From JASFQI01 sp050115555 (GTDB lineage Bacteria > Desulfobacterota > DSM-4660 > Desulfatiglandales > HGW-15): a stretch of DNA of 25,418 bases. The notes under the pieces were generated by a model. The model was not told where the DNA came from and ran no database searches. It saw only the letters and a program-made list of their open reading frames with translations. Shown here piece after piece: positions 6,819-14,563 of the stretch (position 1 is its first letter; each line of letters starts with the position of its first letter). The stretch lies in contig JASFQI010000025.1 of the NCBI GenBank assembly GCA_050115555.1, positions 1 through 25,418 on the forward strand. Reading direction: 5' to 3'. A program made the position numbers and the translations under genes.

Positions 6819-8495
6819 ATGGGCAATTCGACAGAGCACCTTCCCAGGTCCGTGTATCTGGAAGGGGAAAAGCTTCAAAAGTTCGAGACCTCTGCGGGCG
6901 TTACCATTCAGGAGAAGTACGGCCCCGAGGATCTTGAAGAATTCGATTACGGAGAACATCTGGGGGAGCCGGGTCAGTACCCCTTCACACGGGGTGTCTA
7001 CCCCAACATGTATCGCGGCCGCATGTGGACCCGCCGTTTTCAGGTGGGCTTCGGGACACCCGACGATGTCAGGGAGCGCCTGAAGTATCTCTATGGGGAG
7101 GGCCAGACAGGGTTCACTCTTACCATCGACCTGCCTACATCCTATGGGTTCGACTCGGACGAAACCATCGCCGAGGGCGAGGTCGGCGTTACGGGCGTGG
7201 CCATCTCCACCCTGGACGATCTGGAGACCATCTTCAGCGACTATCCTCCCACCGAGGTGAGCTGCTCCCTTTCCGTGCGCCCTCCTGTCTCGGCCGTCTT
7301 CCTGGCCATGTTGGACGCCATGGCGGACAAGCGGGGGCTGGAGAAGGCGAAGGTTCTCGGGACGATCCAGAACGATCCCATCTTTCAGATGAGCGGAGGG
7401 CCTCTCCAGACGACGACCCAGTTCTTTCCCCTGGAGGGGATCATCCGGTTGAGTGTGGACGTGATCGAGCATGCCTCCCTGCATTTTCCCAAGCTGAACT
7501 GGCTGGTCTGCAACGGCTACAACGCCCGGGACACGGGGATCGACGCGGTGCAGGAGATCGCCTTCAGCCTGGCCCTTGCCGTCGACGTCTTTGAGCGGGT
7601 CCTTCAGAGGGGGCTCGACATCGATCAGTTTGCGCCCCGGGCCGCATGGCTCATGGCCGTGGGGATGAACATGTTCGAGGAGGCGGCCAAGTTCCGTGCC
7701 ATGCGGCGAATGTGGGCCAGGATCGTGAAAGAGCGATTCGGCGCGAAGGACCCCCGGTCCATGAAGCTGCGGGTCGCCATTCAGAACAGCGGCACGAGCT
7801 ACACGACGCAGCAGCCCCTCAACAACATCATTCGGGGCACGGCGGGCGTCATCGGTGCAGTCCTCTCCGGGGTCCAGTCCTTTCAGGTGGCCTCCTACGA
7901 CGAGGGCCTCTGTCTGCCCACGCCCGAGTCGTCTCGAATCGCTCTGCGCACCTCTCAGATTATCGGCTACGAGACCGACATCACCTATACCGTGGATCCC
8001 CTCGCCGGGTCGTACTTTGTGGAAAGCCTGACCAACGAGATGGAGGCCCGGATCGCGGCCTATCTGGAAAAGATCGAAAAGAAAGGGGGGCTTCTGGAGG
8101 CGGCCAAGTCGGGATGGCTGGAGAATGAGATCGTTCAGGCGAGGGTGGCCAACCAGAAGGCCTTGGAGAGCGGCGAGAAGATCCGGGTCGGTGTAAACCG
8201 CTTCACCATCCCCGAGGAAGAGGAGCCGGAGATCACTCTCTCCCGTATCAAGACCGAGGAGTGGGAGGAGAAGCGAAAGGCCTATCTGAAACGATGGCGA
8301 AGCGAAAGAAATGCACAGGAGACGGAAGCAGCTCTTGAGACTGTTCGTTGGGCTATGAAGACGGACCGGAACATGATTCCGGTCCTTTCTATGGCCCTCC
8401 AGGCCGGTGCGACCCACGGCGAACTCCATCGGGCAATGCGAGCGGGTCTGAAGGAAACGGATTCCCGGGAAAGGGACAACCATGACGCTGATTGA
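6819..8495 (+). CDS. Acyl-CoA mutase, large (substrate-binding) subunit 1
   Basis: A 558-residue homologue of the N-terminal TIM-barrel part of methylmalonyl-CoA mutase, without the C-terminal B12 domain, which is a separate protein here (9136-9528). Family marks are GQTGFTLTIDLPTSYGFDSD, EVGVTGVAISTLDDLE, GTIQND and AKFRAMRRMWARIV. Adenosylcobalamin mutases of this class shift a thioester-bearing carbon between neighbouring positions. Compared with Propionibacterium MutB, residues that contact the substrate differ: Tyr89 aligns with Gln75, Arg207 with about Thr198 (inside a 4-residue-longer loop), and His244 with Asn235. That argues against methylmalonyl-CoA, isobutyryl-CoA or 2-hydroxyisobutyryl-CoA as substrate. 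The Shine-Dalgarno GGAAGGAG precedes ATG 6819, and the 3' end overlaps the cyclase gene by 14 nt. An arylsuccinyl-CoA substrate is inferred. Confidence 0.88.
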   Translation: MGNSTEHLPRSVYLEGEKLQKFETSAGVTIQEKYGPEDLEEFDYGEHLGEPGQYPFTRGVYPNMYRGRMWTRRFQVGFGTPDDVRERLKYLYGEGQTGFTLTIDLPTSYGFDSDETIAEGEVGVTGVAISTLDDLETIFSDYPPTEVSCSLSVRPPVSAVFLAMLDAMADKRGLEKAKVLGTIQNDPIFQMSGGPLQTTTQFFPLEGIIRLSVDVIEHASLHFPKLNWLVCNGYNARDTGIDAVQEIAFSLALAVDVFERVLQRGLDIDQFAPRAAWLMAVGMNMFEEAAKFRAMRRMWARIVKERFGAKDPRSMKLRVAIQNSGTSYTTQQPLNNIIRGTAGVIGAVLSGVQSFQVASYDEGLCLPTPESSRIALRTSQIIGYETDITYTVDPLAGSYFVESLTNEMEARIAAYLEKIEKKGGLLEAAKSGWLENEIVQARVANQKALESGEKIRVGVNRFTIPEEEEPEITLSRIKTEEWEEKRKAYLKRWRSERNAQETEAALETVRWAMKTDRNMIPVLSMALQAGATHGELHRAMRAGLKETDSRERDNHDAD

Positions 8496-9072
8496 TTTAT
8501 CCCTTCCTCTCAGCAGTGGAATGCAGGTCTATCCGGGAGATGTGGAGACGAGTATCCGACCTCTGGATTCCCCCGCGATCATGAATGCGGGCTGGACGGC
8601 TCATAACGTAGCGATGAGCCTGCATGCCGGGACTCACATTGAGGCCCCGGCCCACTCCATCTCCGGAGGAAAACGAATCGAGGACTACCCTCTGGAGACC
8701 TTTCGGGGAAAGGCCGCAACCATCGGGTGGGAAGACGTCGGACGCTGCGAGGTCCGGGCGCCCATCCTGCTCCTCCACTCCGGGGCCGACCGCTGGTTCG
8801 GGGAGGAAAGGTACCTCACCCCGACCACGCTGACCCAGTGGGAGGCCGAATGGATCGGCGAGCAGGGCATCAGGATCCTGGGGCTCGATATCCTCACGGT
8901 GGGAGACATCAATATCCACCGGTTGATTCAGATCAAGGAAGTCCTGATCGTGGAAGGGATGTGCAACCTGGATCGTCTCCTTCATCGGGATGCGGTCGTT
9001 TCTCTCTTCCCCTTGAGCTTTAAGGGCGTTGAGGCCTCGCCGGTTCGAGCCGTGGGTGAGGTGAAGGAATAA
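8482..9072 (+). CDS. Cyclase / kynurenine-formamidase-family metal hydrolase
   Basis: A 196-residue member of the cyclase family, which includes arylformamidase (KynB) and isatin hydrolase. The metal-binding signature H48-x-G-T-H52-x-E54-x-P-x-H58 is complete; members typically bind Mn or Zn and hydrolyse amides or lactams. The start codon lies inside the end of the mutase large-subunit gene, so translation is probably coupled. Its place between the large and small mutase subunits is odd and suggests a linked function. Isatin hydrolase opens an indole-derived lactam and KynB acts on an anilide, both close to the chemistry expected for an indole compound. Such a role here is inference; hydrolysis of another amide or ester is possible. 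Confidence 0.82.
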   Translation: MTLIDLSLPLSSGMQVYPGDVETSIRPLDSPAIMNAGWTAHNVAMSLHAGTHIEAPAHSISGGKRIEDYPLETFRGKAATIGWEDVGRCEVRAPILLLHSGADRWFGEERYLTPTTLTQWEAEWIGEQGIRILGLDILTVGDINIHRLIQIKEVLIVEGMCNLDRLLHRDAVVSLFPLSFKGVEASPVRAVGEVKE

Positions 9073-9135
9073 GATCGACTGCGGGCGCTGCATGCGGGCG
9101 GCACTCGGTTGCAGGAGAAAGAAGAGGTCGAAAAC

Positions 9136-9528
9136 ATGGGGAAGAAGGAGAGACGGGTTCGGGTTCTTCTCGGAAAGCTGGGACTGGACTGCCACGATAC
9201 GGGCATCACCGTCATGGCAAGCCTGCTGCGCGAGGCCGGGTTGGAGGTGATCTACATGGGCCTTCACAACTCGGCCGAGGATCTCTACCGGACCGCCGTT
9301 CAGGAGGATGTGGACGTGGTGGGCATCAGCTTTCTGTCCGGGCAGCATCTGTATCACACCCGAAAATTCATGCTCCTCTTGAGCAGGAAGGACCGGTTTC
9401 GGGTCATGCTGGGCGGGGTCATTCCCAAGGCGGATATCAAAGAGTTGGAGCGGATGGGTGTGAGCCGCGTTTTCCTTCCCGGGACCTCTCATCAGGAGGT
9501 GCTGGCTTTCTGCCAATCCACGCCGTGA
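9136..9528 (+). CDS. Acyl-CoA mutase, small (B12-binding) subunit 1
   Basis: A 130-residue cobalamin-binding domain protein matching the C-terminal part of methylmalonyl-CoA mutase. The base-off/His-on motif DxHxxG is present as D18-C-H20-D-T-G23, the SxL motif as GISFLSG and the GG motif as LGGVIP. The usual GLDGHD is GLDCHD here, a change shared with the second small subunit. It should pair with the large subunit at 6819 to form an adenosylcobalamin enzyme in the cytoplasm. I start at ATG 9136 with GAAGAGG 8 nt upstream; a TTG at 9109 is in frame but has a poorer context and would add residues that family members lack. Confidence 0.88.
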   Translation: MGKKERRVRVLLGKLGLDCHDTGITVMASLLREAGLEVIYMGLHNSAEDLYRTAVQEDVDVVGISFLSGQHLYHTRKFMLLLSRKDRFRVMLGGVIPKADIKELERMGVSRVFLPGTSHQEVLAFCQSTP

Positions 9529-9534
9529 AAAACC

Positions 9535-9616
9535 GGAAAGCCCGCTTCACGAGGAAGCATCGGGCTCCAGGCGGAGGAACGCCGGGGCTGAACCCCCGCG
9601 GGAGGGCACGCTTTCC
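9535..9616 (+). other. Structured intergenic leader before second mutase
   Basis: Two hairpins lie in this 106-bp gap. The first pairs AGCCC-GCTTC (9539-9548) with GAAGC and GGGCT (9554-9566) around loop ACGAG, with an ATC bulge. The second pairs CGGGG (9583-9587) with CCCCG (9594-9598). An outer 7-bp pair, GGAAAGC (9535-9541) and GCTTTCC (9610-9616), could enclose both and partly competes with hairpin 1. It stands just before the AAGGAGAT ribosome site. It lacks the cobalamin riboswitch core and no U-run follows. Confidence 0.4.
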
Positions 9617-9634
9617 AGATGAAAGGAGATCTCC

Positions 9635-11224
9635 ATGACTCCGGAAAAGACTGACGCCGGAATCGAGCTCAAAGACCTCTACACGCCCGAGGACCTGAAG
9701 GGCTTCGACTACGATAAAAAGCTGGGTGTGCCGGGCAGCTATCCCTTTACCCGGGGACCCTATCGGACCATGTACCGGGGGCGGACCTGGACACTCCGGT
9801 CTCAGATCGGGTTCGGGACGCCCCAGTTGACCAATGAGCGGATTCAGTACATGACCCGGCAGGGGCAGACCGGCTTCACCATGACCATCGACCTGCCAAC
9901 ATCCTATGGGTTCGACTCCGATCATCCCCTGGTTCGAGGAGAAGTGGGAACGACCGGAGTGCCTATCTCCACGCTTGAGGACATGGAAACCGTGTTTCGC
10001 GGGGTGTCCATCGGAGACCTTCGCGTTTCCCTTTCCATTCGGCCGCCGGTATCGGCGGTGACCCTTGGCATGTACGTCGCCATGGCCAAGAAGCAGGGGA
10101 TGGATCTCGCAACGCTCTCCGGCACCCAACAGGATGACCCTCTGTTCCAGATGAGCGGAGGTCCCCTTCAGACTCACATCCAGTTTTTCCCTCTGGACCA
10201 GATTCTTCGCCTCTGTGTGGACGTAGCCGAGTATTGCTCGCGATATCTCCCCAAGCTGAACTGGATGCCGGCCAATGGCTACAACATTCGGGAAACCGGG
10301 GTGAGCGCCGTCCACGAGGCCGCCTTTGCCATGTCCGGAGCGCTCTATGTCTCCGAGAGACTCATGGAGCGGGGCCTGGCACCCGATGAGTTCCTGGGCC
10401 GCCTTACATTTTTCCACTCGTCCTCCGGGGACTTTTTCGAGGAGGTAGCCAAATTCAGGGCCATGCGCCGGCTCTGGGCCAGGCTCTGCCGGGAGCGGCT
10501 CGGGGCCGGAAAGGACCGCTCCTGCCTGTTCCGGACGTCCTGTCAGACCGCGGGATCCAGCCTGACCACCCAACAGCCCCATGTGAACATCGTGAGGGCC
10601 ACCGTGGAATCCATGGCCGGAATCCTCGGGGGCGTGCAGTCGCTCCAGGCTTCCTCCTACGATGAAGGGCTTTCCCTCCCGACCGAGGCGTCCGCCACCA
10701 TGTCCCTGAGGACCCAGCAGGTCCTCGCGCATGAATCGGGTCTCAACCGGGTTATTGATCCGCTCGCCGGATCCTACCTGGTCGAGACCCTGACCGACGA
10801 GCTCGAAACCAAAATGGAGGCCATGATCGAAAAGATTGACGGCATGGGTGGGATCGTGGAGGCGTTTAAGACCGGATGGGTCGAGGACGAGATCAATCGG
10901 TCGAGGACGGAGAGGCTGCGGAAACTCAACAGCGGGGAGAGCATCCTCGTAGGGGTGAACCGGTACCGGGAGGAGTCCGAAGGGGCAATCGAGATTTTTT
11001 ATCCGGACGAGGGGGCCTGGGAAAAGGAGCGAAGCGAGTACCTCGCCGAGTACAGGAAGAAAAGGAATCAGGAGGCCGTGAGCCGCTGTCTCGATGCGGT
11101 CAAGGCGACCATTCAGACCGACGCCAACATGATTCCCTCGATCACGGAGGCGGTGGAAGCGGGCGCCACCATGGGAGAGATTCATGATGCCATGCGCGAG
11201 GCCATCGGATTCACCATCGAGTAG
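9635..11224 (+). CDS. Acyl-CoA mutase, large (substrate-binding) subunit 2
   Basis: A 529-residue second methylmalonyl-CoA-mutase-like large subunit, clearly paralogous to the one at 6819 (shared GQTGFTMTIDLPTSYGFDSD, FQMSGGPLQT, NGYN and GVNRYREE). It lacks the extra N-terminal 20-odd residues of the first. The pocket changes are the same: Gln57 for MutB Tyr89, about Thr180 for Arg207 and Asn217 for His244. The gene begins 10 nt after a strong AAGGAG and is followed 20 nt later by its own small subunit. Two closely related mutases in one operon may act on two successive isomers, on stereoisomers or on two substrates, or may form a mixed complex. The sequence does not decide among these. Confidence 0.88.
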   Translation: MTPEKTDAGIELKDLYTPEDLKGFDYDKKLGVPGSYPFTRGPYRTMYRGRTWTLRSQIGFGTPQLTNERIQYMTRQGQTGFTMTIDLPTSYGFDSDHPLVRGEVGTTGVPISTLEDMETVFRGVSIGDLRVSLSIRPPVSAVTLGMYVAMAKKQGMDLATLSGTQQDDPLFQMSGGPLQTHIQFFPLDQILRLCVDVAEYCSRYLPKLNWMPANGYNIRETGVSAVHEAAFAMSGALYVSERLMERGLAPDEFLGRLTFFHSSSGDFFEEVAKFRAMRRLWARLCRERLGAGKDRSCLFRTSCQTAGSSLTTQQPHVNIVRATVESMAGILGGVQSLQASSYDEGLSLPTEASATMSLRTQQVLAHESGLNRVIDPLAGSYLVETLTDELETKMEAMIEKIDGMGGIVEAFKTGWVEDEINRSRTERLRKLNSGESILVGVNRYREESEGAIEIFYPDEGAWEKERSEYLAEYRKKRNQEAVSRCLDAVKATIQTDANMIPSITEAVEAGATMGEIHDAMREAIGFTIE

Positions 11225-11244
11225 CATGAGCCTGGGAGGAGCCC

Positions 11245-11646
11245 ATGAGTGCAAAACGAAAACTTCGGATACTGACCGGGAAGATGGGACTGGATTGCCA
11301 CGACAACGGGATCGTCGCCATCTCCGCATTGATGAAAGAGAGGGGACATGAGGTGATCTACCTCGGACTTCACAACTCGGCACCGAAGATCCTGAACGCC
11401 GCTCAGCAGGAGGACGTGGACGTTATCGGGCTCAGCTTCCTGTGCGGCACCCACATGCCTCGGATCCGCGAGCTCGTCCAGCTCATGGACGAGACGGGCG
11501 TCCATTTTCCGCTCATCGTTGGCGGGGTGATTCCGTCCCAGGACGCAGAAGAGCTCGAGCGAATGGGCATCCGGGTCTTTCTGCCGGGGACCCCGATCGA
11601 GGAGATCGAGAAGAACGGCGTTCTGGCAGCGGCAGGGACATCCTGA
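11245..11646 (+). CDS. Acyl-CoA mutase, small (B12-binding) subunit 2
   Basis: A 133-residue cobalamin-binding subunit, similar along its whole length to the one at 9136. The cobalt-ligand motif is D17-C-H19-D-N-G22, followed by EVIYLGLHNSA, GLSFLCG and VGGVIPSQD. Its start has GGGAGGAG just upstream, and the gene lies 20 nt after large subunit 2, so the pair is certainly co-expressed. A MeaB/ArgK-type GTPase or reactivase, often near such mutases, is not present in the window. Confidence 0.9.
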   Translation: MSAKRKLRILTGKMGLDCHDNGIVAISALMKERGHEVIYLGLHNSAPKILNAAQQEDVDVIGLSFLCGTHMPRIRELVQLMDETGVHFPLIVGGVIPSQDAEELERMGIRVFLPGTPIEEIEKNGVLAAAGTS

Positions 11647-11751
11647 TGCGAAGATTCCATTGGCCGGTTCCATGAGGATTCAGGGAGGAAATTTGCTTCG
11701 TTCAACGGCATGTGGGGCGCCTTCGGTTTAGCACCCTGACGCCAAAGGCTC

Positions 11752-13306
11752 ATGGGGGAATGGATGCAGAGATTCATCGTAGGAGAGATTCCGGAAGTAA
11801 ACGCTGCGAATTTTCCGAACAAGACAGCGGTTGTCTGTGGTGATCACAGGAAGTCCTGGAAGGATTTAGACACATCGGCGAACCGCATAGCGAACATGCT
11901 TCTCGATCGGGGAATCGATCGGGGAGACCGGGTCTCCATCCTCAGCCAGAACTGCGACGACTACTTGGAATGGTACTTCGGGTGCGCCAAAGCGGGAGTC
12001 ATCGTCGTTCCCCTGAACTACCGGCTCGCCAGGGGCGAGATGACGAACCTCCTCAACCACGCGGCCCCCAAGGCAATGGTGGTCGGGGACGGCTACCATG
12101 AGACGGTAGCCGGGCTGTGTGGTGGAATCCCTCCGGAACTCTACTTCAGTATGGGAACGGGATCCGCGGAATGGGCTCCAAGTGTGGCGGCGGAGATCGA
12201 GACTTTTTCCGATCAAAGACCCGACATTCAGGTCGAGGAGGATGATCCATTCTGCATCATGTATACGAGCGGAACTACCGGTCTTCCGAAAGGGGCTGTT
12301 TCCAGCCACCGGAACTACATGGTGAACTGCCTCTCCGTGATCCATGCACAGGGACTCACGGAAGAGGATGTCAATCTCGTCTGCCCTCCACTCTATCACG
12401 CAGGGGCTCTCTTCCATTCCCTTAGCCACATGCTCCTTGGATGTACTCAGGTCGTTATGAAAAGCTTCGATGCGCGGGCCGTTCTGGCGACCATAGGAGG
12501 AGAAGACCACCAGCTGCCTCATGATCCCCACCATGCTGAACTTCCTCCTGAATGATCCGGAGTTCGAGAAATTCGACACCTCCTCCATGATCCGCATATT
12601 TTACGGCGGCGGCCCCATGCCGCTGGCAATCCTGAACAAGGCCATGAACCTCATGAATGGGGTGCAGTTCACCCAGGGGTACGGTCTGACCGAAACCCTG
12701 GAGGCCACTTTTCTTCTCCCGAGCGACCACCGGCTCGAAGGCGACACCGCCCAGACGGAGAGACTGGGGTCGGCCGGCCGCCGGACACCTCTCTATGAGG
12801 TCAAGGTGGTGGACGGGGACGGAAGGGAGGCGCCCCTTCGGACCGGAGGGGAGATCTGGGTCCGGGGCCCCTCGGTGATTCAGGGGTACTGGCAGGATGC
12901 GGAGCAGACGGAGAAGACCCTGTTCGACGGATGGTTCAAGACCGGGGATATCGGCATGATGGATGAGGGCGGATACCTGTACATTCTGGACCGGGAAAAA
13001 GACATGATCATAAGCGGCGGGGAAAACATTTATACCAAAGAGGTGGAGGACATCCTTCACAGCCACCCCGCCATCCTCGAGACCGCCGTGATCGGGGTCC
13101 CGGATCCCCAATGGGGCGAAAATGTAAAGGCGGTGGTGGTCCTGAAGGACGGCATGAGCCTTTCCGAGGAGGAAATCATCGCGTACTGCCAGGAACGGCT
13201 GGCCCGGTACAAGAGACCCAAGAGCGTGGCCTTTGTATCCGAGCTGCCCAAGAATCCGAGCGGAAAGATCCTTAAGAGGGATCTGAGAGATCGATACCGA
13301 TCCTGA
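11752..13306 (+). pseudogene. Acyl-CoA synthetase (AMP-forming), frameshifted
   Basis: Two overlapping frames, 11752-12555 and 12521-13306, together make one ordinary AMP-forming acyl-CoA/carboxylate-CoA ligase of about 515 residues. The first carries the N-terminal domain and the P-loop YTSGTTGLPKG. The second carries YGGGPMP, QGYGLTE, KTGDIG, DREKDMIISGGENIY and the C-terminal lysine motif NPSGKILKR. Frames join if one G at 12496-12497 is removed, turning ATAGGAGGAG into ATAGAGGAG and giving the normal-looking TIEEKTTSCLMIPTMLN. Everything else is intact, so a sequencing or assembly error or a very recent mutation is likely. The enzyme would make the CoA thioester of the entry acid or of a ring-opened dicarboxylate. 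ATG 11764, with GGGGGA just before it, is an alternative start. Confidence 0.85.
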
Positions 13307-13413
13307 TGGGGTTCAACCAGAGCCCGCAGGGGAGGAGGTGAGAAACGGGCACGGATTCCTTCATGGAGTCACGGGTGGACCCAGTCAACCTTAAATCAGG
13401 CAGGAGGCAGATT

Positions 13414-14427
13414 ATGGCACGAGGGATTTCGAGCGTTTTCATAGCGGCCCTTTTTACCGCCCTCATAACGGCGGTGGCCATCCCCTGCGCATCGGCAGGA
13501 GATACCTACAAGATCCGCTACTACACGGGGATGCCCCCGACTCACCACTTCTGCGTGAATGACATGGCCTACTTCAAGGAGCAAGTGGAGAAGAAGACCG
13601 GCGGCCGTGTCAAGGTAGAGCTCTACCCGGCGGGTCAGTTATTCACCTTTATTCAGGGCATCGATGCGGCCACCATGGGCGGTGTAGAAATGGGACTGAC
13701 GGCCGTCGGGCACTGGGCCGGGTACAATCCCGTTTTCAAGTTCTCCGACTTTTTCCTTCTCATCGAGGACATCGATCACTGGATGAGGGCCCGGGACTCG
13801 GTGAACAAGGTCCTTCAGAAATTGTTCGCCAAGCAGAACGTCAGGATTCTCTACTACAGCGCCTATGGGGGAAACTCCCTTTGCGGTAAGAAACCCATCC
13901 AGAATCCGGCGGACATGAAGGGACTGAAGATCCGGGGGCCGGTGCCGGGGGCCCTCGCCTCCCTCTCCGCCTGGGGAGCTTCACCGACCCGCATTGCGTC
14001 ATCCGAGGTCTATGACGCCATGTCCAAGGGGGCCATCGACGGGATCGTTACCTCCTGGAGCTTCATGAACGCCCAGAAGCTCTATGAGGTTTCCGACCAG
14101 TACGTGGGGCCTTTCTGGTGGACGGTCTGGGTGAACTTCATCAATCTCGACACCTGGGAGGCCATCCCCAAGGACCTCCAGGGGGTGATCCTGGAGGTGG
14201 CGAAGGATACCGAAGGCAAATCGCTGGGATGGATGCAAGCTTATGAGAACAAGAGCCTGGAGCTCCTGAAGAGCAAGGGACAGGTCAAGATTCTGACCCC
14301 CGAGGAGCTCAAGGCGTGGGGCGTCCCTTTGAAGCCCGTGTATGAAGACTGGGTGAAGGAGTGCGCGGACAAGGGGTTTGGCGACGAGGCCCGAACCATC
14401 CTTCAGTCCCTGGACAAGGTCCGCTGA
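13414..14427 (+). CDS. dctP: TRAP transporter substrate-binding protein (DctP family)
   Basis: A 337-residue periplasmic solute receptor. It begins with a clear signal peptide (MARGISSVFIAALFTALITA, cleavage likely after CASA at residue 28) and continues with a DctP/TAXI-like binding fold, including the conserved MKGLKIRGPVP and the region around the YDAMSKGAIDGIV segment. I choose ATG 13414 because AGGAGG at 13402-13407 is well placed and the n-region is then typical; an in-frame ATG at 13363 would add 17 residues before it. Binding proteins of this family carry organic acids, including aromatic ones. Being next to the catabolic genes, it probably captures the growth substrate. Confidence 0.92.
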   Translation: MARGISSVFIAALFTALITAVAIPCASAGDTYKIRYYTGMPPTHHFCVNDMAYFKEQVEKKTGGRVKVELYPAGQLFTFIQGIDAATMGGVEMGLTAVGHWAGYNPVFKFSDFFLLIEDIDHWMRARDSVNKVLQKLFAKQNVRILYYSAYGGNSLCGKKPIQNPADMKGLKIRGPVPGALASLSAWGASPTRIASSEVYDAMSKGAIDGIVTSWSFMNAQKLYEVSDQYVGPFWWTVWVNFINLDTWEAIPKDLQGVILEVAKDTEGKSLGWMQAYENKSLELLKSKGQVKILTPEELKAWGVPLKPVYEDWVKECADKGFGDEARTILQSLDKVR

Positions 14428-14467
14428 GAGGCTTCGGCCGCACCCATCTCAGATAAAACCGGTGCAA

Positions 14468-14502
14468 GGGTCCCTTCCCCGTGTGGGACTGGGAGGGGAC
14501 CC
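14468..14502 (+). other. Strong intercistronic hairpin between dctP and dctQM
   Basis: GGGTCCCTTCCC (14468-14479) pairs with GGGAGGGGACCC (14491-14502) over 12 bp with a single U-G wobble and an 11-nt loop. No U-run follows. Such stem-loops after a binding-protein gene often protect its mRNA and let it outnumber the membrane subunit. Confidence 0.6.
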
Positions 14503-14563
14503 GCTTCCATTGGAAAATGCCTGTATCTCCCGTGCCTTCCCACGGGGACAGGAAGGGGGCTGG

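Noticed and set aside
5373..8483. Very long minus-strand open frame (1036 codons) opposite the thiolase and first mutase
   Set aside because: It is a shadow caused by GC-rich third positions: the plus-strand genes have clear catalytic motifs, while the minus frame shows no recognisable domain and is rich in His, Arg, Gly and Leu.
9535..9616. tRNA or cobalamin riboswitch, suggested by the 7-bp closing stem and the B12-enzyme context
   Set aside because: There is no TTCRA loop, anticodon arm or CCA end, and no GCCACTG or B12-box core, so only an unclassified structure is reported.
12495..12525. Programmed +1 frameshifting in the acyl-CoA synthetase
   Set aside because: The AGGAGG is suggestive, but no in-frame stop or slippery codon stands at the shift site, and no such mechanism is known to me for this family.
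13332..13365. GGGCACGG as a second sigma-54 promoter upstream of dctP
   Set aside because: There is no TTGC at the required -12 position.
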